Of a stretch of 64,000 nucleotides of DNA, positions 26,889 to 35,745 are shown one piece after another. The notes beneath the pieces were generated by a model. The model was not told where the DNA came from. It was given only the letters and a program-made list of their open reading frames with translations, and did no database searches. The translations under genes and the position numbers were made by a program. The stretch's first letter is position 1, and the number at the start of each line of letters is the position of its first letter. The DNA is from Fonticella tunisiensis (lineage in GTDB: Bacteria; Bacillota; Clostridia; Clostridiales; Caloramatoraceae), in assembly GCF_004364155.1 (NCBI RefSeq), contig NZ_SOAZ01000013.1:1-64000 (forward strand), in the 5' to 3' direction.

Positions 26889-27593
26889 TTATTTTGCCCT
26901 TACTGACGGAAAAAGTATATTGTTTTCAAGATGAATATGCTGGAAAAGATCCGATTCAAGCTCCTTTAGCTTATCATAGGTTAACCTAAATGTTGTGCAA
27001 CCGTCGGCGGGAACAGTAAATCCATCCGTAATCCTCCTAAGCTCCTTAATTATATTTCCAGCCCCATCGTGTTCATCTTCTGTTTCATCAATAACTTTTA
27101 TAATTCTTTCTTTAAGTTCAATCTCTCCGCTCTCTTCATATTTCTTAATCATTGGGAACAGCATCTCCTCTTCCTTTATAAGATGCTGTTCAAGATCCGC
27201 CTTAAGGCTGTGGAAAAGTTTATGAACCCTTGTGAGAACCTCGCCATGGTTTACTCCATGAGCCCTTAAAATTTTGGTAACCAACTGGCTTAACTTCGGA
27301 AGCTCCGAATTAAGATATGCATGATGAGTATTTACTACGTGGTCAATGAGCTCGCTCCAGGATGCCTTTGTCCAGTCAACATCCTTGTCTTCCTTATTGA
27401 TGTATTCCTCGTATAGACTATTTAACTCTCCAAGAATTTTTCCTTCGCTAAGCCTCTGCTCATTTATAGCTTCTATCAACGGCCTGTTTCCTCCACAGCA
27501 AAAATCTATATTATACCTTTTAAAAACGTCGCTTGCCTTTGGAAATCTTGCAACTATATCTCCTATTTTTTCTACACTACTAAAGTATTTCAT
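26889..27593 (-). CDS. ric: Iron-sulfur cluster repair di-iron protein (Ric/ScdA/YtfE)
   Basis: Repairs iron-sulfur centres damaged by nitric oxide or oxidants. Residues 1-60 form the ScdA_N/DUF542 domain with the signature 'YNIDFCCGG'. Residues 80-230 form a hemerythrin-like four-helix diiron domain with the ligand set 'HHAYL', 'HLIKEEEMLFP', 'EHDGAG' and 'HIHLENNILFP'. It is 234 residues long, monocistronic, and preceded by a CRP/FNR-type box correctly placed for activation. Confidence 0.95.
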   Translation of the reverse strand: MKYFSSVEKIGDIVARFPKASDVFKRYNIDFCCGGNRPLIEAINEQRLSEGKILGELNSLYEEYINKEDKDVDWTKASWSELIDHVVNTHHAYLNSELPKLSQLVTKILRAHGVNHGEVLTRVHKLFHSLKADLEQHLIKEEEMLFPMIKKYEESGEIELKERIIKVIDETEDEHDGAGNIIKELRRITDGFTVPADGCTTFRLTYDKLKELESDLFQHIHLENNILFPSVRAK

Positions 27594-27652
27594 TAAAATC
27601 CCTCCAAAATCTTATTTTTGAATATATTATATAATCCTGAATAAATAAACTC

Positions 27653-27668
27653 TTTGATTGCAATCAAA
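27653..27668 (-). promoter_or_regulatory. CRP/FNR-type box controlling ric
   Basis: TTTGATTGCAATCAAA is a perfect palindrome containing TTGAT-N4-ATCAA, the FNR consensus. On the minus strand a TATAAT follows so that the box centre falls at about -41.5, the classic class II activator position. Confidence 0.7.
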
Positions 27669-27672
27669 TTAT

Positions 27673-27708
27673 AAAAAATGAGGGCATCATCTTTATGGCT
27701 ACCCTCAT
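27673..27708 (-). terminator. Terminator of the ssb-like gene
   Basis: On the minus strand ATGAGGG pairs with CCCTCAT, followed by TTTTTTAT, about 20 bases after the ssb-like stop. Confidence 0.8.
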
Positions 27709-27728
27709 CTTAATCTACAGTAAAATTA

Positions 27729-28073
27729 TTATTGCTCTGCTGCCCCGCCATCCTTTCGGCTGCTAAGAAATTTTATCTCGTCGGCTAAAATTTCAGTTAC
27801 ATATTTTTTCCCGCCTTCTCGCCCTTCAAAGGACCTTACCCTTATCCTTCCAGAAACGCTTATCATTCTTCCCTTCGTTAAATACTGCTTGAGCTTCTCT
27901 GCTGATTTGTGCCAATATACGATTGGTATAAAATCAGACTCCCTTTCACTTTTGGAGTTTATATAGTCCCTCTGCACAGCCATTGTAAAATTAAGAACGC
28001 TTTTCCCGTCGTCTCCAACATTTTTCACTTCAGCATCCTTTACAAGTCTGCCTATTAAAACAACCTTATTCAT
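27729..28073 (-). CDS. Single-stranded DNA-binding protein, short form
   Basis: OB-fold protein of 114 residues with typical Ssb segments 'MNKVVLIGRLVKDAEV', 'FTMAVQRDY', 'FIPIVYWHKSAEKLKQYLTKGRMISVSGRI'. The C-terminus ends 'GGAAEQ' and lacks the acidic DDDIPF-like tail that recruits replication partners, so this is likely an accessory Ssb rather than the main replicative copy. The TTG at 28088 overlaps the GGAGG site, so the ATG at 28073 is used. Confidence 0.9.
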   Translation of the reverse strand: MNKVVLIGRLVKDAEVKNVGDDGKSVLNFTMAVQRDYINSKSERESDFIPIVYWHKSAEKLKQYLTKGRMISVSGRIRVRSFEGREGGKKYVTEILADEIKFLSSRKDGGAAEQ

Positions 28074-28179
28074 AACAAGAGCCTCCAAAGATTTTTTTAA
28101 TAATTATATCCAATTGGAGGTTTTATAAACATCAATATCGTATTTATAAAAATAAATTTGTTGTGATGACTCTTAACTT

Positions 28180-28283
28180 CCCCCTTCACCATTCTGGCTT
28201 ATAATAGCAGAGCCATTAATCTAAACCATCTTCTTTTACCCCAAAAAAGCGAAGATAAAATAATATATAGAATGAACATTTAA
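28180..28283. repeat. Dispersed intergenic repeat, copy C (short)
   Basis: Left edge CTTCACCATTCTGGC and right edge GATAAAATAATATATAGAAT plus GAACATTT match the edges of the copy at 51488-51690, but the interior is shorter, suggesting internal deletion. Confidence 0.5.
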
Positions 28284-28297
28284 AAAATTCTATTCGT

Positions 28298-28726
28298 CTA
28301 TTTTTGTGATATGAAAATTATACCTATTATGCTCAACACAATGCCAACAACATTCTTCAATGAAAGATGTTCCTTAAAGAAAAATATACCTATTGGAATT
28401 AGAAGAAGAGATACTACAACCTGTGCAATCAAGGCCGCAAGGCTTACATTCCATCCAGACCTATATGCAAGGAGAAATCCCATCTCCAGTGCCACAATAG
28501 AAAAGCCAAGGGTGTAGCTTGCCCAGTTTACCTCTTTAAAGGATTGGAAGCGTCCTCCATCCGATGGAAATATAAATAAAATGGCAAGGGATAGAAATAA
28601 AGCTGTAGAATATGTTGCTATAAGAGGTACTATCGGATTTACCTTTGCTGGAATAGATTTTGAAGATAAATGATACAAAATATTCGATAGTATTATCATA
28701 ACCATTGAAATATAATATAAGTTCAT
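28298..28726 (-). CDS. EamA/DMT-type small membrane transporter
   Basis: Membrane protein of 142 residues with about five helices and the half-repeat of the drug/metabolite transporter superfamily ('ALIAQVVVSLLLIPIGIFFFKEHLSLKNVVGIVLSIIGIIFI'). A half-length EamA protein normally dimerises to form the transporter. The substrate is unknown. Confidence 0.75.
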   Translation of the reverse strand: MNLYYISMVMIILSNILYHLSSKSIPAKVNPIVPLIATYSTALFLSLAILFIFPSDGGRFQSFKEVNWASYTLGFSIVALEMGFLLAYRSGWNVSLAALIAQVVVSLLLIPIGIFFFKEHLSLKNVVGIVLSIIGIIFISQK

Positions 28727-28887
28727 AAACGTTCTCCTTTACCGTGTACAATTGTCATAATAATTATCTTATCAACTCTGTGAAATAATATACAAGTTTA
28801 AATTCATACCAATATTTTAACATTTTGATTACAAACTAGATATCATATAAAGTTTTAAACATAATATATTAATGAGAACGTGGTATA

Positions 28888-29286
28888 TTGCTTCAGGAAT
28901 TGGATTTGCTTAAAGCCCAAAAGGCTGCAGCATTAGTTTTGATTTTAGGATATATAATTCTTATCGTTTCATCTGAACAATCTGAAATAGTTGAACTCCT
29001 TAGGCTTGAAGGTAAAACTATATCTTCAGATGTTATAGATCCTTCAAAAACTTCTTCCCTATCAAGCAAGGTGCGCATTATAGGACTTTTAATTTTGGCA
29101 TTAATTGCATCTACAAGGCTCAAACAGAGGATAGTAGAATTCCAATCTGGAAGCCTTAAGAGCCCTTTAACACCTAATCTATTCATAACAGCCGGAGCCT
29201 GTATAGGAGTAATAGGTATAGTACTCGTTGCAATAGGAGCACAACAAAGAGCTGCAGAATCGGGTATACGATTAGGCTTAGTTTGA
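28888..29286 (+). CDS. Hypothetical membrane protein
   Basis: Protein of 132 residues with three predicted membrane helices (about 12-29, 65-79 and 104-122) and no family I recognise. The TTG start has only a weak ribosome-binding site; another TTG at 28900 follows AGGA. Upstream, ATA-N17-CATAATAT could be a sporulation-type promoter, but this is a frequent chance pattern in AT-rich DNA. The opposite strand also carries an open frame (28893-29186), which I regard as a shadow. Confidence 0.5.
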   Translation: MLQELDLLKAQKAAALVLILGYIILIVSSEQSEIVELLRLEGKTISSDVIDPSKTSSLSSKVRIIGLLILALIASTRLKQRIVEFQSGSLKSPLTPNLFITAGACIGVIGIVLVAIGAQQRAAESGIRLGLV

Positions 29287-29356
29287 TGTCTCTATTGTGT
29301 CTAAAAAGGAAAATGTTAAGAGGGTGAGAATCGTGATAATAATTAAAAAGTCAATT

Positions 29357-29387
29357 AGAAGGAGTACAGAAAAACTGTACTCCTTCT
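29357..29387. terminator. Convergent terminator hairpin
   Basis: Perfect 13-base stem AGAAGGAGTACAG / CTGTACTCCTTCT with an AAAAA loop, placed between the plus-strand hypothetical gene and the minus-strand GGCT gene. T tracts are weak on both sides. Confidence 0.6.
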
Positions 29388-29391
29388 AAAA

Positions 29392-29835
29392 TCATGCTAA
29401 TATTTTATTTTTCCTTTCCATATATCTTTTCCAACTGCCACCTTCTATATATACTGCATTATCTTCACTTAGAATCTCTCTATCCACAAATATATATCCA
29501 TAAATTAACTCTTTTTTCCCATCTTTAAAATATACCTCCAGGCCTTTCCTCACAAAAGCAATTCTATCAGGGCTTCCATTAAAATGTTTCTCCAGCTCAT
29601 CAATCTGCTTTAAGACAGTGAAATTATCATCATCCAACAGGGTTATAACCTCCCCGTATACCTTATCAAAACCCTCAACAAGTGCCGGACACTCCTTATC
29701 CTTCAGATGATACAGGGTTCCATATACATAGGCTTCTTCAATACTTTTTACATATTTTTTTAAATAAATATCATAGTTTTGAAAATCCTTCATGAGAGTC
29801 CCATAGGTAAAAAGCTTTATTTCCTTCATCAGCAA
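29392..29835 (-). CDS. Gamma-glutamylcyclotransferase-like protein (AIG2/GGCT fold)
   Basis: Enzyme of 147 residues expected to release 5-oxoproline from gamma-glutamyl amines or peptides. It carries the substrate-binding loop 'LFTYGTLM' (Y-G-T-L) and the downstream 'VYGEVITLLDDDNFTVLKQIDELE' with the conserved glutamate region of the fold. The start is either TTG 29835 behind AGAGGG or ATG 29829 overlapping the pcp stop as TGATG. Its place after pcp ties it to pyroglutamate metabolism. Confidence 0.85.
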   Translation of the reverse strand: MLMKEIKLFTYGTLMKDFQNYDIYLKKYVKSIEEAYVYGTLYHLKDKECPALVEGFDKVYGEVITLLDDDNFTVLKQIDELEKHFNGSPDRIAFVRKGLEVYFKDGKKELIYGYIFVDREILSEDNAVYIEGGSWKRYMERKNKILA

Positions 29836-30470
29836 ATCGTTCCCTCTGCCCTTTTTATATCATCTTCCGTTCTGGCTATAACCTCCACCGCCTTCTCTAT
29901 TGCATTCACCATAGTATCAAGGGCCATAGAAGGCGTATTAGGCTTTGTAACAACCTGTTCTGGAAGGAAAGGAATATGAATAAAACCTGCTCTAATATCC
30001 AATTTATTTTTATAAATATAGTTTAATATTCCATAGAGAACATGGTTGCATACGAAGGTTCCAGCAGTGTTTGAAACGCTGGCTGGAATACCGCTTTCTC
30101 TAATTTCCTGAACTATTGCCTTAACAGGAATAGTTGCAAAATGGGCTGGTAGACCCTCTGGATCAATTGGTTCATCCACAGGCTGATTTCCTTCATTATC
30201 GGCAATTCTCGCATCATCAACGTTTATTCCAACCCTCTCAACTGTTATATCAAACCTTCCTCCTGCCTGTCCAATCATTAAAACCACATCAGGTTTAACT
30301 TCATCTATTTTATCCGTAATTGTTTTTATTGATTTATGAAAAACAGTTGGTATTTGAAGCTTTATAACTTCAGCATCCCCTATTTTCTCCCTTAGCTTTT
30401 TTATAACCTCAAAAGCAGGGTTTATGCTTTCCCCTCCAAATGGATCAAATCCTGTAACAAGTATCTTCAT
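29829..30470 (-). CDS. pcp: Pyroglutamyl-peptidase I (pyrrolidone-carboxylate peptidase)
   Basis: Cysteine peptidase that removes N-terminal pyroglutamate from peptides. The 213 residues contain the three catalytic regions: 'GFDPFGGESINPAFEV', the glutamate in 'ITVERVGINVDDARI', 'NTAGTFVCNHVLYGIL' with the nucleophile cysteine, and 'AGFIHIPFLPEQ' with the histidine. The ATG at 30470 has better spacing from AGGAG than the upstream TTG. It is cotranscribed with DUF969/DUF979 permease genes and GGCT. Confidence 0.95.
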   Translation of the reverse strand: MKILVTGFDPFGGESINPAFEVIKKLREKIGDAEVIKLQIPTVFHKSIKTITDKIDEVKPDVVLMIGQAGGRFDITVERVGINVDDARIADNEGNQPVDEPIDPEGLPAHFATIPVKAIVQEIRESGIPASVSNTAGTFVCNHVLYGILNYIYKNKLDIRAGFIHIPFLPEQVVTKPNTPSMALDTMVNAIEKAVEVIARTEDDIKRAEGTIC

Positions 30471-30530
30471 TTTCAATCACTCCTCATATTTAAAATTATT
30501 AAGGGATACAAAGATGCCATTTGGACCCTT

Positions 30531-31487
30531 TTAAAATGCCCAGTAATACATTAAGACTATATGCAGTATAAGCATTACGACCGCTACAGGTGCCTGATAT
30601 TTTATAACCCCATATTTCTTATCCTTCATTTCAAGTATTGCGGTTGGTACTATATTAAAGTTTGCTGCCATAGGTGTTAAAAGCGTTCCGCAGTATCCTG
30701 CCGTAAGTGCAAGAATTGATGCTATAGCAGGATTAGCCCCCTGTGATAGTACAAATGGAACACCTATTCCTGCAGTTATAACTGAAAAGGCTGCAAATGC
30801 ATTTCCCATTATCATTGTAAATAGTGCCATACCTACACAGTATGCAATAACTCCAAGTAAAATATTTCCCTGAGGTATTACATTGCTTATTCCGCTTGCT
30901 ATTACCTTTCCAACCCCTGCTGCAGTAAACACTGATCCAAGGGCTGCAAGCAGCTGTGGAAGTATATTTACAGGCCCCACAACTTCAAGAAGCCTTCTTC
31001 CATCCTCTGCCATCTCAAGAGTACTGCCGCCTGTATACATTAACGCAAGTATTCCCGCTGCAACTGTTGCTATTCCAAGAGGCACAAGTGTTCCAAGCTG
31101 CTTATTCCAGATTTGTGCTACGACAAAGGCAATAATTGCAAGTGCCAGTGCAGGTATGAATATCTTATTTCCTATCCTTTCTGACGCTTTCTTTTTAAAA
31201 TCTAAAGTTGATTCATTGAACTTATTAAATTTAACAAGCTTCAAAGCTGAAAGAACAGCCATAATAAGAACCATATAGCCTACATAAACATCCTTTATGA
31301 ATATGTTTTTGTTTCCCCAAAGCATTCCGACTCTACTGAAGGCAAAGATTATACCTAATATTGTCCAGAAAAGAGCCGTTGGTATTCTTGACGGATGCTG
31401 CTTATCCTTCAAAGTTTTAAATGCTGCGTAAAATGCTACAAGTCCGCATAAAACATATAAGTATTCGGTTAATATATCCTTTAACAT
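30531..31487 (-). CDS. DUF979 membrane protein (predicted 5-oxoproline permease subunit)
   Basis: Membrane protein of 318 residues with about eight helices ('CGLVAFYAAFKTLKDKQHPSRIPTALFWTILGIIFAFSR', 'LTAGYCGTLLTPMAANFNIVPTAILEMKD'). DUF979 is almost always paired with DUF969, and the pair is commonly found beside pcp or 5-oxoprolinase genes. A 5-oxoproline transport role is inferred from that association, not from known biochemistry here. Confidence 0.82.
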   Translation of the reverse strand: MLKDILTEYLYVLCGLVAFYAAFKTLKDKQHPSRIPTALFWTILGIIFAFSRVGMLWGNKNIFIKDVYVGYMVLIMAVLSALKLVKFNKFNESTLDFKKKASERIGNKIFIPALALAIIAFVVAQIWNKQLGTLVPLGIATVAAGILALMYTGGSTLEMAEDGRRLLEVVGPVNILPQLLAALGSVFTAAGVGKVIASGISNVIPQGNILLGVIAYCVGMALFTMIMGNAFAAFSVITAGIGVPFVLSQGANPAIASILALTAGYCGTLLTPMAANFNIVPTAILEMKDKKYGVIKYQAPVAVVMLILHIVLMYYWAF

Positions 31488-31509
31488 ACTTTCACCTCCA
31501 GTTTTATTA

Positions 31510-32208
31510 TCATGCCTTATAACTTGTTTGATTTCTAGTTATTTTATTCCCATACTTCCTATCAAATTTCTTGTCAAAGTACAGAAATTGAATTGTTCCT
31601 ACGAGCATTGCAAGTATTGCCACCGGAAGAGAGGCTTTTGCAACGCTTAATGCATCAACGTTATACTTTAGTTCCTTTAAAACTCCAACAACAAGAAGTA
31701 CACCACCTGATGCAACGAAAAAGTTTTGCCCATAAAAGTTTCCATAATTTTCAACTGCTGCCGTTAGTCCCTTTATTGCTTCCTTATCCTTTTCCTCGAG
31801 CTCCCTATATCTTGCTTCTGCTGCTCCCTGAGCCATTGGGAGTATCAGGGGTCTTATAAACTGAACATGTCCACCAATTCTCAAGCTAAACATTGCAGCC
31901 AGAGTTCTTATTATGAGGTAAAGCGCTGTTAGCCTACCAAAGGTCGCTGATTTAAGTTTACCTATTAAGTATGCAGCCCTTTCCCTGAGACCATACCTTT
32001 CAAGTATTCCTATAACCGGGAGAGATATTATAAATATTGACATCAACCTATTATTCACAAAAGCTTTGCCCAGAATGTCCATTATTTCATTAAATGAAAG
32101 TCCCGAAACAAATCCTGTTATTATTCCCGCGCCAACTACTACAGCTATTGTATCGAGCTTTAGAATAAATCCTACAACTATGATTGCAATACCGATTAAT
32201 TTGATCAT
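31510..32208 (-). CDS. DUF969 membrane protein (partner of DUF979)
   Basis: Membrane protein of 232 residues with six or so helices and the family segments 'IISLPVIGILERYGLRERA' and 'FSLRIGGHVQFIRPLILPMAQGAAE'. It is first gene of the pyroglutamate operon, 22 bases before DUF979. Two half-transporter-like proteins encoded together suggest a heteromeric permease. Confidence 0.82.
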   Translation of the reverse strand: MIKLIGIAIIVVGFILKLDTIAVVVGAGIITGFVSGLSFNEIMDILGKAFVNNRLMSIFIISLPVIGILERYGLRERAAYLIGKLKSATFGRLTALYLIIRTLAAMFSLRIGGHVQFIRPLILPMAQGAAEARYRELEEKDKEAIKGLTAAVENYGNFYGQNFFVASGGVLLVVGVLKELKYNVDALSVAKASLPVAILAMLVGTIQFLYFDKKFDRKYGNKITRNQTSYKA

Positions 32209-32446
32209 TTACGAACCTCCTTTATTTTTCCTGTTGCTTTTATTTTCATATTTTATTATATATTTTTCATTTTTGCAAGTTTTATTATTGAAAATTTCAT
32301 ATATATAAATTTTATCCACAACTGAATTTTATTGTACAGTGTGGATGCATTATGTAAATGTTCCTTATAGTTTATGAGTTTATACTGCATATGGTGAGAA
32401 ACTAATAAAGAGAGTTTTTATTTTATAATCCATGGGAGTGATATAA

Positions 32447-33202
32447 ATGAAAAGATTTATGCTGATATCCATAACATGTGCTTCAGTATTTGCCTTTATA
32501 ATTGCTAAGGATAGAGCATCAATAGGAAATAATATTCACCTTAGGACACAAATCAATAAACTTGATGTATTCGTATCATCTGAGGAAATCAATGTGGAAA
32601 ATAAATATATTAAAGTTAATATTAAATATCCTGTGATACAGGAAGTAAACGACAAGTCCATTCAGAATAGATTAAATGAAAAGTTCAAAAAAGATGTTCT
32701 ATACTTTAAAAGCGAAATAGAAAAACAAGCATTTGAAGCCTATAACTATTCAAAAAATAAGGGTTTTCCTTTTATGACTTATGAGGTTTTTATTGATTTT
32801 AAGGTCACTTTTAATAAAAATAACATCTTAAGCATTCCCGCTTCATACTATAGCTATACTGGAGGTGCTCATGGCTTTACTATCATAAGACCGTATAATA
32901 TTAACCTTACAGCTGGAAAGGAAATTAAATTAAAGGATATTTTTAAGGAAGGAACAGATTATAAAACCATAATCAAAAATGAAATTATAAGGCAGATGAA
33001 GGAAAATCCCGATGAGTATTTTCCTGAAGCTCTAAACAAAATAAAATCGATTTCCGATGACCAGAACTTTTATTTAGAAGATGGAAATATTATAATCTAC
33101 TATGGCCTTTATGACATTGCACCCTATGCATCAGGTATAAAGGAATTTAAAATACCCTTTTCAATGTTTAATACAGCTGTTAAACCTGAGTTTAACCATT
33201 AA
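32447..33202 (+). CDS. DUF4163/DUF3298 domain protein, exported
   Basis: Protein of 251 residues with an N-terminal membrane or signal segment (residues 3-20). A DUF4163 domain follows (about 50-135, 'IKVNIKYPVIQEVNDKSIQNRLNEKF'), then a DUF3298 domain (about 140-240, 'SYYSYTGGAHGFTIIRPYNINLTAGKEIKLKDIF'). The same pair occurs in the anti-sigma factor RsiV and the deacetylase PdaC, where it acts outside the cell. Here it stands alone without sigma-factor or deacetylase modules, so the ligand is unknown. Confidence 0.85.
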   Translation: MKRFMLISITCASVFAFIIAKDRASIGNNIHLRTQINKLDVFVSSEEINVENKYIKVNIKYPVIQEVNDKSIQNRLNEKFKKDVLYFKSEIEKQAFEAYNYSKNKGFPFMTYEVFIDFKVTFNKNNILSIPASYYSYTGGAHGFTIIRPYNINLTAGKEIKLKDIFKEGTDYKTIIKNEIIRQMKENPDEYFPEALNKIKSISDDQNFYLEDGNIIIYYGLYDIAPYASGIKEFKIPFSMFNTAVKPEFNH

Positions 33203-33349
33203 ATCAATTTTATTTTAAGTTTTAAAAGGGTTTTAAAATTTCATATAGAATATAAAATATAGATTTATTTGAAACTCATATTTTTTTACTGCAAGTCATT
33301 ACAGTCAGGAGTGGAAACTTGATACTACAAGGCAAAAGGGGGATATCTA

Positions 33350-34324
33350 ATGAAAAGGCCAAAAGTGTTTATTGCAAAACCAATTCCTGTTGAAGTAGAA
33401 AATTACATTGCCAGGCACTGCGATTATAAAAAATGGGAACATGAGAAAGAGATCCCCAGGGAAATTCTTTTAAAGGAAGTAGCAGACTGCGATGGGATCC
33501 TGTTAACAGGGCATAAAATAGACGAAGAGCTCTTATCAAATGCTCCCAATCTTAAAATAGTAAGTAATATTTCTGTTGGATATAATAATTTTGATATAGC
33601 TGCAATGAAAAAACACAACGTTATGGGAACACATACTCCATATGTACTTGATGAGACCGTTGCAGATCTAGTATTTGGATTAATACTAGCATCAGCAAGA
33701 AGAATTTCAGAACTTGACCGTTTTGTAAAGGAGGGTAAATGGGAAGCTGGGGATGATAAAATATTCTTTGGAGTAGATGTTCATCATGCTACCATAGGTA
33801 TCATAGGCATGGGCCGAATCGGCGAAGCTATTGCAAAGCGCGCAAAGTTAGGATTTGATATGAATGTCCTATACTATAACAGGACTAGAAAAACTGCCTT
33901 TGAGGAAAAAATGGGAGTTAAATATCGCGACCTTGAGGCTCTTCTTAAAGAATCGGATTTTATAGTGCTTATGACTCCACTTACAAAGGAAACATATCAT
34001 CTTATCGATTATAAGGAATTCAATCTTATGAAAAAGTCAGCCATATTTATTAATGCATCTAGAGGTCAGACAGTAAATGAGGAGGCTTTAATAGATGCAC
34101 TTCAGAATAAAAAAATACTGGGTGCAGGGCTTGATGTATTTGACAAAGAACCAATTGACCCCGATAATCCCCTTTTAAAGATGAATAATGTAGTAACTCT
34201 CCCCCATATAGGTTCAGCTACTGCAAAAACTCGTTTTGATATGGCCATGCTTGCTGCTAAAAATCTTGTCAAAGGAGTACTTGGAGAAGTACCACCAAAT
34301 CTTGTACCGGAGCTTAGAAAATAG
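33350..34324 (+). CDS. D-isomer-specific 2-hydroxyacid dehydrogenase (glyoxylate/hydroxypyruvate reductase type)
   Basis: NAD(P)-dependent dehydrogenase of 324 residues. The coenzyme fold shows 'ATIGIIGMGRIGEAIAKRAK', and the catalytic triad is in place: Arg in 'NASRGQTVNEEAL', Glu in 'DVFDKEPI' and His in 'LPHIGSAT'. The closest types are GhrB/GyaR-like glyoxylate, hydroxypyruvate or 2-ketogluconate reductases. It stands alone, convergent with the end of the inositol operon. A role in that pathway is possible but not indicated by transcription direction. Confidence 0.88.
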   Translation: MKRPKVFIAKPIPVEVENYIARHCDYKKWEHEKEIPREILLKEVADCDGILLTGHKIDEELLSNAPNLKIVSNISVGYNNFDIAAMKKHNVMGTHTPYVLDETVADLVFGLILASARRISELDRFVKEGKWEAGDDKIFFGVDVHHATIGIIGMGRIGEAIAKRAKLGFDMNVLYYNRTRKTAFEEKMGVKYRDLEALLKESDFIVLMTPLTKETYHLIDYKEFNLMKKSAIFINASRGQTVNEEALIDALQNKKILGAGLDVFDKEPIDPDNPLLKMNNVVTLPHIGSATAKTRFDMAMLAAKNLVKGVLGEVPPNLVPELRK

Positions 34325-34382
34325 GTTTATCAATATAAACGTTTCCTTTAAGTTGATTACTTACTTGTTTCTAAAGTGCAAA

Positions 34383-34412
34383 GACTACCTTTAATTCAGG
34401 TAGCCTTTTTTA
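34383..34412. terminator. Bidirectional terminator between the hydroxyacid dehydrogenase and larA
   Basis: GNCTACCT and AGGTAGNC form a stem with six T residues on the plus side and TTTGC after the minus side, serving the plus-strand dehydrogenase and the end of the inositol operon. Confidence 0.75.
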
Positions 34413-34466
34413 TTGCAGCACTAGGCAAAATAAATTATATATCCTAAATACATTTAGAAATTTAAA

Positions 34467-35717
34467 TTATCTTTCTAAAACTGGTAGTGCCGATCCTCCA
34501 ACAGGCATCAATAGTACCTTTGAATCACTTCCAAGTTCCTCATAAGCCCTATCTAAGGCAGACTGTACATCAGAGAAAGGTTCCATAAAAATACTTTTAA
34601 CAAAGTCATGTTCTAAATCCGAAACCAAGTATATTTTTGCATTTTGAAGAACCATAGCTATTGCTGCTGCTTTATGTCCTCCAAGCCTGAAGTTTTTCTT
34701 TATCCTTTCAATTAATTTCCCCGGCTCCTTTGCCTCAAGTATCCACTCTTCAAATACCTTTTCCCCTAGGCCTTCCTTGCAGGATGCCACAAGTATAATT
34801 ATTCCACCTTTTCTTACTGCGTTCTTGGCATTATCAAGGGCTTTTTGAGCCTGATATAAGTTTAAGTCTTTAGGATATCCTCCTGCAGAAGCTATAACTA
34901 TATCAGCCTTTTCCTTAATATTTATCTTGTAAAAGGTATCTAAAAACCTGCACCCTTCCCTGTGTGCATCTATGTAATGTCCTGCAACAGCCTTTATTAT
35001 TTCCTTCTTTTCATTAAGTACTACGTTAACTATGAAATCTATTGGAACAAAATTTTCTACTGCGTCAATGTCTATCCTAACGGGATTTGTTGTAATATTT
35101 CCTGCTCTGGCTTCATCCTCAACCATTCTGCTGTGATTCGCCTGTATTGCCTGCCTTGTTGAAACTCCCGGCATTATAGCCTTTGCTCCTCCGCTATATC
35201 CTGCAAAATAATGGTATTCTATGTTTCCAAGACAAATGCGCCTGTCTGCTTCCACTACAGGCCTGAATATATCTACCGGAGTTCCGTTTTTGGTATATCC
35301 AAGATGAATATAGTCCTTTGAATCGCTATCTATACAAGATATTTTATTGTATATTTCCTCACCAACGAGATATTTTTTTTCCTCTTCAGTGTGGAACCTG
35401 TGACTTCCAAGGGCAAAAACAATCGTAATATCCTTGTCAGATACTCCAGCCCAATAAAGTTCCTCCAGTACAATTGGAAGGACTAGTTTGCTTGGCATGG
35501 GTCTTGTAATGTCGCTTGTTATAATTACCACCTTTTCCCCAGGCTTTACTATATCCCTGAGCCTTTTTGAGTTTATTGGATTTTCTATTGCTCTTTTAAC
35601 TTCTTCAACACCGGTTAACCCAATTTCTACTTTATTGGGTAAAAGTTCGCCTAAAAAATTTTTACTATCTATATTAAAAGTCATCCTGGTTTTTCCGAAT
35701 CCAATACTATATTCCAT
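34467..35717 (-). CDS. larA: LarA-family nickel-pincer 2-hydroxyacid racemase
   Basis: Protein of 416 residues of the LarA superfamily, which epimerises alpha-hydroxy acids with a nickel-pincer nucleotide cofactor. The cofactor and catalytic residues are in place: histidines 106/109 in 'FALGSHRFHTEEE', His169 in 'EYHYFAGYSGGAKAIMPG', the cofactor-tethering Lys179 and His195 in 'ANHSRM'. It is last in the inositol operon, 72 bases after iolG. Members acting on malate as well as lactate are known in this superfamily; the context here favours malate. The cofactor genes larB, larC and larE are not in the window. Confidence 0.88.
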   Translation of the reverse strand: MEYSIGFGKTRMTFNIDSKNFLGELLPNKVEIGLTGVEEVKRAIENPINSKRLRDIVKPGEKVVIITSDITRPMPSKLVLPIVLEELYWAGVSDKDITIVFALGSHRFHTEEEKKYLVGEEIYNKISCIDSDSKDYIHLGYTKNGTPVDIFRPVVEADRRICLGNIEYHYFAGYSGGAKAIMPGVSTRQAIQANHSRMVEDEARAGNITTNPVRIDIDAVENFVPIDFIVNVVLNEKKEIIKAVAGHYIDAHREGCRFLDTFYKINIKEKADIVIASAGGYPKDLNLYQAQKALDNAKNAVRKGGIIILVASCKEGLGEKVFEEWILEAKEPGKLIERIKKNFRLGGHKAAAIAMVLQNAKIYLVSDLEHDFVKSIFMEPFSDVQSALDRAYEELGSDSKVLLMPVGGSALPVLER

Positions 35718-35745
35718 TCTATCACCTCAACGATTGCTATTGATA

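Noticed and set aside
29333-29389. 18-codon GTG frame (VIIIKKSIRRSTEKLYSF) behind AGAGGGTG
   Set aside because: It runs through the terminator stem and stops at its end; more likely chance than a peptide gene.
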